From contig NC_092470.1 of NCBI RefSeq assembly GCF_047495875.1, positions 20,200,001 to 20,264,000 of the forward strand: a stretch of 64,000 nucleotides of DNA. The letters run 5' to 3'. The stretch comes from Pithys albifrons albifrons (lineage: Eukaryota; Chordata; Aves; Passeriformes; Thamnophilidae). The notes under the pieces were generated by a model. It ran no database searches and was not told the DNA's origin. It saw nothing but the letters and a program-made list of their open reading frames with translations. Positions 59,826-64,000 of the stretch are shown piece by piece. Made by a program: the position numbers and the translations under genes. Within the stretch, counting starts at the first letter, position 1, and each line of letters begins with the position of its first letter.

Positions 59826-62800
59826 GTTGGTGTGATGCCATTAAGGCCTGGCATAGAGCCTGAGTTGCTGGGCTGGCAGGCAGAGAGCATGGAGAGCTGC
59901 CAGTGCTCTCCCTTTCTGAGGGCAGCACCTCTGGCACAGCCCACGGCTCTCTCCTCCTGGCCATCTACCTGAGCCCTGCTCTGGGATCAGTTCAGGTCCC
60001 TGGCACAGTGGGCACTGCAGTGCCCTTTCCCTGGAAACAGCCAGGAGTGATTTCAGGGGGTTTATCTGGATGTTGTCTGCAGGCTCAGAGGTTTGGGAAT
60101 GGGGTAGGGAGAGTGGAGAGGAGTTGGAGGGGCTAGTGTTTAATGTCTCATTGAGAGGGGGAGTTGGATCCTGTCACAAACACAGCAGACGGTGCAGACT
60201 CTTAGTAAATAGAGTGAGTGCTGTGAGGAGGAGGAGGAGGAGGAGTGATTGGTCACTGCCTGTGTGTATTTTAGAGCAATCAAATTGGTTTCATGCAGTT
60301 GTTTTTTGGAGGATGGAGTGGGTGTGTGGACCAAAGGCTGAGTCACGAGGGGAGGGGAAAGAAAACTGTCTTGACTTGTGAAATCAAATATTTGTGACTT
60401 AGCCCATTGTTTCCCTATCTCTGTGTCGTTTGTATCTGCCCTCACATGCTGCAGAGTGAGCAGTGCTGCTGGAGCTGTGTGTGGCACACACTCCTTTCTG
60501 GTCCATCCAGGTATTCCAAGGGGATTCCTGCCTTCTGGTCACCCTTGGCTCCCTCTCACTCGTGCCCTGGACAGCCCAGGAAGTATTTAGGGAAGGTGTA
60601 GGTAGTGAGACATCCGCAGTGCCCAGAACCTGGAGGGTGCTGAGGGCTATGGGTGAGTCAGTGGAAAGCCCTGTGTTGTCTGAGTCACTGCTCCTGCAGG
60701 GACCCAGCAAGTGCATTGGAGAAAAGGCCCTAATTGAGTGTTCCCTCTGTGTGCCTCATCGTGGTGGTTCAGAGGAGCTGGGTGGTGTTCCTGGGTCTCC
60801 TGTCTGCTGCTCCTCAGGACTGGTGATTGTGGCTTCCTTAGAAGGTTCCCCAAGCTTTGATTTGGGGTGTGTGGTGGTCTTGGTGTGGACCATCAAAGTG
60901 CTGCAGTGTTGGTGTTGGCTGTGCCACAGCTGGTTGGTGTCACTGTCATCCTGGCTGTGCCACAGACATGGACACATCTATTTGTGCCCTTTATAATTTT
61001 GAAAACGCTTTGGGATTTGAAAGAACTGAAACTTGTTTTGTCTCCTGCGGATTCCCCTTTCAGGGCACAGCAGAGGGGTGTTGGTTGGGCTGCTGTGGGC
61101 CAGGAGGGCACTCTCTGTGCCTTTCATTGGGCATCATTGGCCAGGCCAGGGCTCACAGAGGCTGTGCCAGATGGCAGGATGGGTACAGGACTGGAGCAGA
61201 GGAGAGCTGTGCTCCAGACAGCATGCCTGGCCCTTTTGGTGAGTGCCAGTCCTGGCATGGAGGGCACCAACAGGAGGGGCCACGGGGGAAACCAGGAGGG
61301 AAAACATCCCTTGTTTCTGGAATTCTGCAGGTGATGTTCCACAATTTGGCTGGCAGTGGCTGGCAGTGCCAGTGCCACACACCCCAGGTGCCTGTCCCCC
61401 TGTGTCACCTTGGCCTGGTTCCACAGGGGAACGATGGGAAGTTGCCATGAAAATCAAAAGCACCTTTCAAATGTGCTCTGGCTTTTTCAAGTACAAACTA
61501 ATATTTACCTGGGAGTCTGTTTCCCTCCTTGTTCCCTCTCCTTGGCAAGCTCAGATCTGCTTCTGGTTTCAGCTTCATGTTTAAGCATTTATGCACTGAG
61601 GCTCCCAGGACGTGAATATCAAATATTCTTTGGAGAGAGGGAAGGGGGAGATGGCAACAGGAGAGCTCCTGAAATGGCTCTCTGTTCCTGAAATGGGAGT
61701 CTGGATGCAGGTGGTATTTTCAGCTGTTCATTATGGACACCTCATGGAAAACTTTTGAAAAACATCTCATTTGGGAACAGTCCTGTCTGCTCTGGTGGTT
61801 GAAAGGTGACCTGTTTTCACTGTTTTTTTTTTTCCTGGACTGATCTTTAGTCACTTCTTGCCTCAAACTTTTCTTGCTCCTGACATTTACGTGGAAATAA
61901 GGGGTTTATTTCTGTTGGTTGCAGCGTTTTGCTGCTCTGTGTGGTGTCACACAGATCTCCAGGGAGCAGGAGCAGAGAGAAAGCCTGGGCAGGAGGTGCC
62001 CTGTGCACACACATGCCCTGGGTCCTGCTGGCATGATAAGGATGGGTGACTGTGATACCCAGACGTGCCTCAGAGAGCTCTTATTCATGCTCTGCTCTCC
62101 CACACATCCTGCATTAGTCAGAGCTGAGCTTTGGAACCAGAGAACTAGACATGCTCACTCCCAGCCACAGCACTGGGGAGAGCTGGGGCAGCCCAGGGCA
62201 GGCAGGGAGGGAGGAGAGAGGGAGGGGAAGCAGCTCTGGGGGTGCTGCTTTCCCTCAGTCACACACAGGAAAGAGGATGCTGTGGAAAAACCTGATTTGG
62301 GAGAGCAAGGGAATTCTTCCTGCCTTGCAGCCTGGGGAAAATGCTCATCCCCCTCCTTTGCCCATAGTTTGTCAGTTTGGTTGGGGTTTTTTAAAACATG
62401 ATGTGTAATTTAGGAGAGCAGAATTGGGCTGCCATGAAGAAGGTGGTTCTGTGGGCCAGAGGGATGGGCTGAGGGAGTGACTGCTGTGCTGGAAGGCTGC
62501 GAGTGGCAGCCCCAAACCCAACCCTTTCCTCTGCTCTGGAGAGTTGCTAGAAGAAAGGAAGCTTTCAGGTAGGCCACATACACAGCTTCCTTTTTGCTGG
62601 GAAGAGTTTTAGGTGGGGGGGAAAAATAAAAATACTTCAGCTAAAGCATTTTGCACCCCTGGCTCCCAAGGAACCCTCTTTTCTCATTGTGCAGAACCAG
62701 CAACCCCAAAGCCCTGACAGCATCTCCTCTGTCCCCTCACCCTGCTCAGATGTGCTGTGAAACCTGATTATGAGACACAAGTTTACAAAGTTGTTCCTCC

Positions 62801-62945
62801 AAACAGACACAAACTCGTTGCAGAATCTCAAGCCTCTGATCTCACTGGTAATTGCAGGCAGAAGAGACTGTAAAATATTAACTCTTGTGGCTTTTAATGA
62901 GGCATTGGGTGTGAAATGTGCAGCGTTCCCCAAAGACATCACACT
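59826..62945. other. SMAD3: Unique intron 1 sequence
   Basis: No exon, RNA gene or named repeat recognised. A short GGA run occurs at about 60,226-60,245. Confidence 0.45.
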
Positions 62946-63740
62946 CCTGCAGCTTTGGTTTGGAGCTGGAGTTCTCCTACATATTTGGTTTGGAGCTGGA
63001 GTTCTCCTACAGCTTTGGTTTGGAGCTGGAGTTCTGCAGCTTTGGTTTGGAGCTGGAGTTCTGCAGCTTTGGTTTGGAGCTGGAGTTGTCCTGGAGCTTT
63101 GGTTTGGAGCTGGAGTTGTCCTGGAGCTTTGGTTTGGAGCTGGAGTTCTCCAGCAGCTTTGGTTTGGAGCTGGAGTTGTCCTGGAGCTTTGGTTTGGAGC
63201 TGGAGTTGTCCTGGAGCTTTGGTTTGGAGCTGGAGTTCTCCTGGAGCTTTGGTTTGGAGCTGGAGTTCTCCTGGAGCTTTGGTTTGGAGCTGGAGTTGTC
63301 CTGCAGCTTTGGTTTGGAGCTGGAGTTCTCCTGGAGCTTTGGTTTGGAGCTGGAGTTCTCCTGGAGCTTTGGTTTGGAGCTGGAGTTGTCCTGCAGCTTT
63401 GGTTTGGAGCTGGAGTTCTCCTGGAGCTTTGGTTTGGAGCTGGAGTTCTCCTGGAGCTTTGGTTTGGAGCTGGAGTTGTCCTGCAGCTTTGGTTTGGAGC
63501 TGGAGTTCTCCTGCAGCTTTGGTTTGGAGCTGGAGTTCTCCTGCAGCTTTGGTTTGGAGCTGGAGTTCTGCAGCTTTGGTTTGGAGCTGGAGTTCTCCTG
63601 CAGCTTTGGTTTGGAGCTGGAGTTCTGCAGCTTTGGTTTGGAGCTGGAGTTCTCCTGCAGCTTTGGTTTGGAGCTGGAGTTCTGCAGCTTTGGTTTGGAG
63701 CTGGAGTTGTCCTGCAGCTTTTTTTGGAGTTCTCCTGCCC
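62946..63740. repeat. 30/27-bp minisatellite
   Basis: About 27 units of CTGCAGCTTTGGTTTGGAGC plus TGGAGTTCTC (30 bp), with 27-bp units lacking three bases in the TTCTCCTGCAG part and CTGGAGC/GTTGTC variants. All unit sizes are multiples of three, so open frames of about 275 residues appear on both strands as artefacts. Confidence 0.97.
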
Positions 63741-64000
63741 TGCTGGTGACTCACAAGAAGGAAGTCAGGGTTGTAAAACTAACACAGCTTTCTGTCACTA
63801 CCCTTTTCACCTTGGGACACACCTCCTGCTCACTCCTTGGGGACACTCCAGGGTTGGTTGGGGACTTGTGTGTCATGGGCATGGAGGAGGGAAGCCTGTG
63901 GGAATCTGCTCTGGGATGGACCACATGGGAAGTGATTCAGGCAGGGCTGATTCATGGACAACTGGGAAAGCTCCTCTGGAAAAGAGATGTGGTTGGTTGG
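63741..64000. other. Unique sequence to the window end
   Basis: Nothing recognised. Confidence 0.4.

Noticed and set aside
62916..63754. Mirror ORFs of about 275 residues (LVWSWSSP / LQLQTKAAGE repeats)
   Set aside because: Artefact of the 30/27-bp minisatellite, which is 3n in length and lacks stops on either strand.

Overview
This is vertebrate, almost certainly bird and probably songbird (passerine), genomic DNA. Three signals support this. About ten copies of the 3' end of a CR1 LINE carry avian-type tails built on ATTCTATG. Three tRNA-Ile-like SINEs with CR1-type tails resemble TguSINE1 of songbirds. The one clear protein-coding exon is a near-perfect match to the first coding exon of SMAD3. 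There are no bacterial-style operons. The many long open frames are products of tandem repeats and CR1 remnants, not genes.

Layout. Positions 1-12,290 are the 5' flank of SMAD3: non-coding DNA with CR1 fragments, a composite CR1 palindrome cluster (2.6-3.5 kb), TA-rich microsatellites, a 110-bp inverted duplication (2.1 and 4.9 kb) and a facing pair of pentanucleotide arrays (CTCCT at 4.5 kb, AGGAG at 5.4-5.7 kb). Positions 12,290-13,760 are a CpG island holding the presumed promoter, the 5' UTR and coding exon 1 of SMAD3 (12,842-13,047, 206 bp, donor CAG|GTACCG). From 13,048 to the end of the window is interpreted as the first part of the very long SMAD3 intron 1. No later SMAD3 exon is visible.

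The intron is rich in VNTRs: separate tandem arrays with periods of 32, 23, 16, 42, 34, about 345, 24, 28/25, 28 and 30/27 bp, plus several hundred-base polypurine/polypyrimidine tracts and a TTTTA array. It also holds CR1 insertions in both orientations.

The most unusual structure is a family of CR1-derived fold-back units. A CR1 tail leads into a 77-bp near-perfect hairpin (37-nt arms, 3-nt loop), which leads into another CR1 tail. It occurs at least 13 times on both sides of the SMAD3 promoter, is sometimes tandem, and one half of it has expanded into an 18-unit 34-bp minisatellite. One copy carries a complementary base change in both arms. Other leads are an open reading frame running from SMAD3 exon 1 through its donor into a 32-bp minisatellite, a possible 315-bp antisense exon with consensus splice sites at 31.6-31.9 kb, and an isolated CpG-rich, TATA/AP-1-containing segment at 42 kb that could be an internal promoter.

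All assignments come from reading the sequence. No alignment or database search was run.
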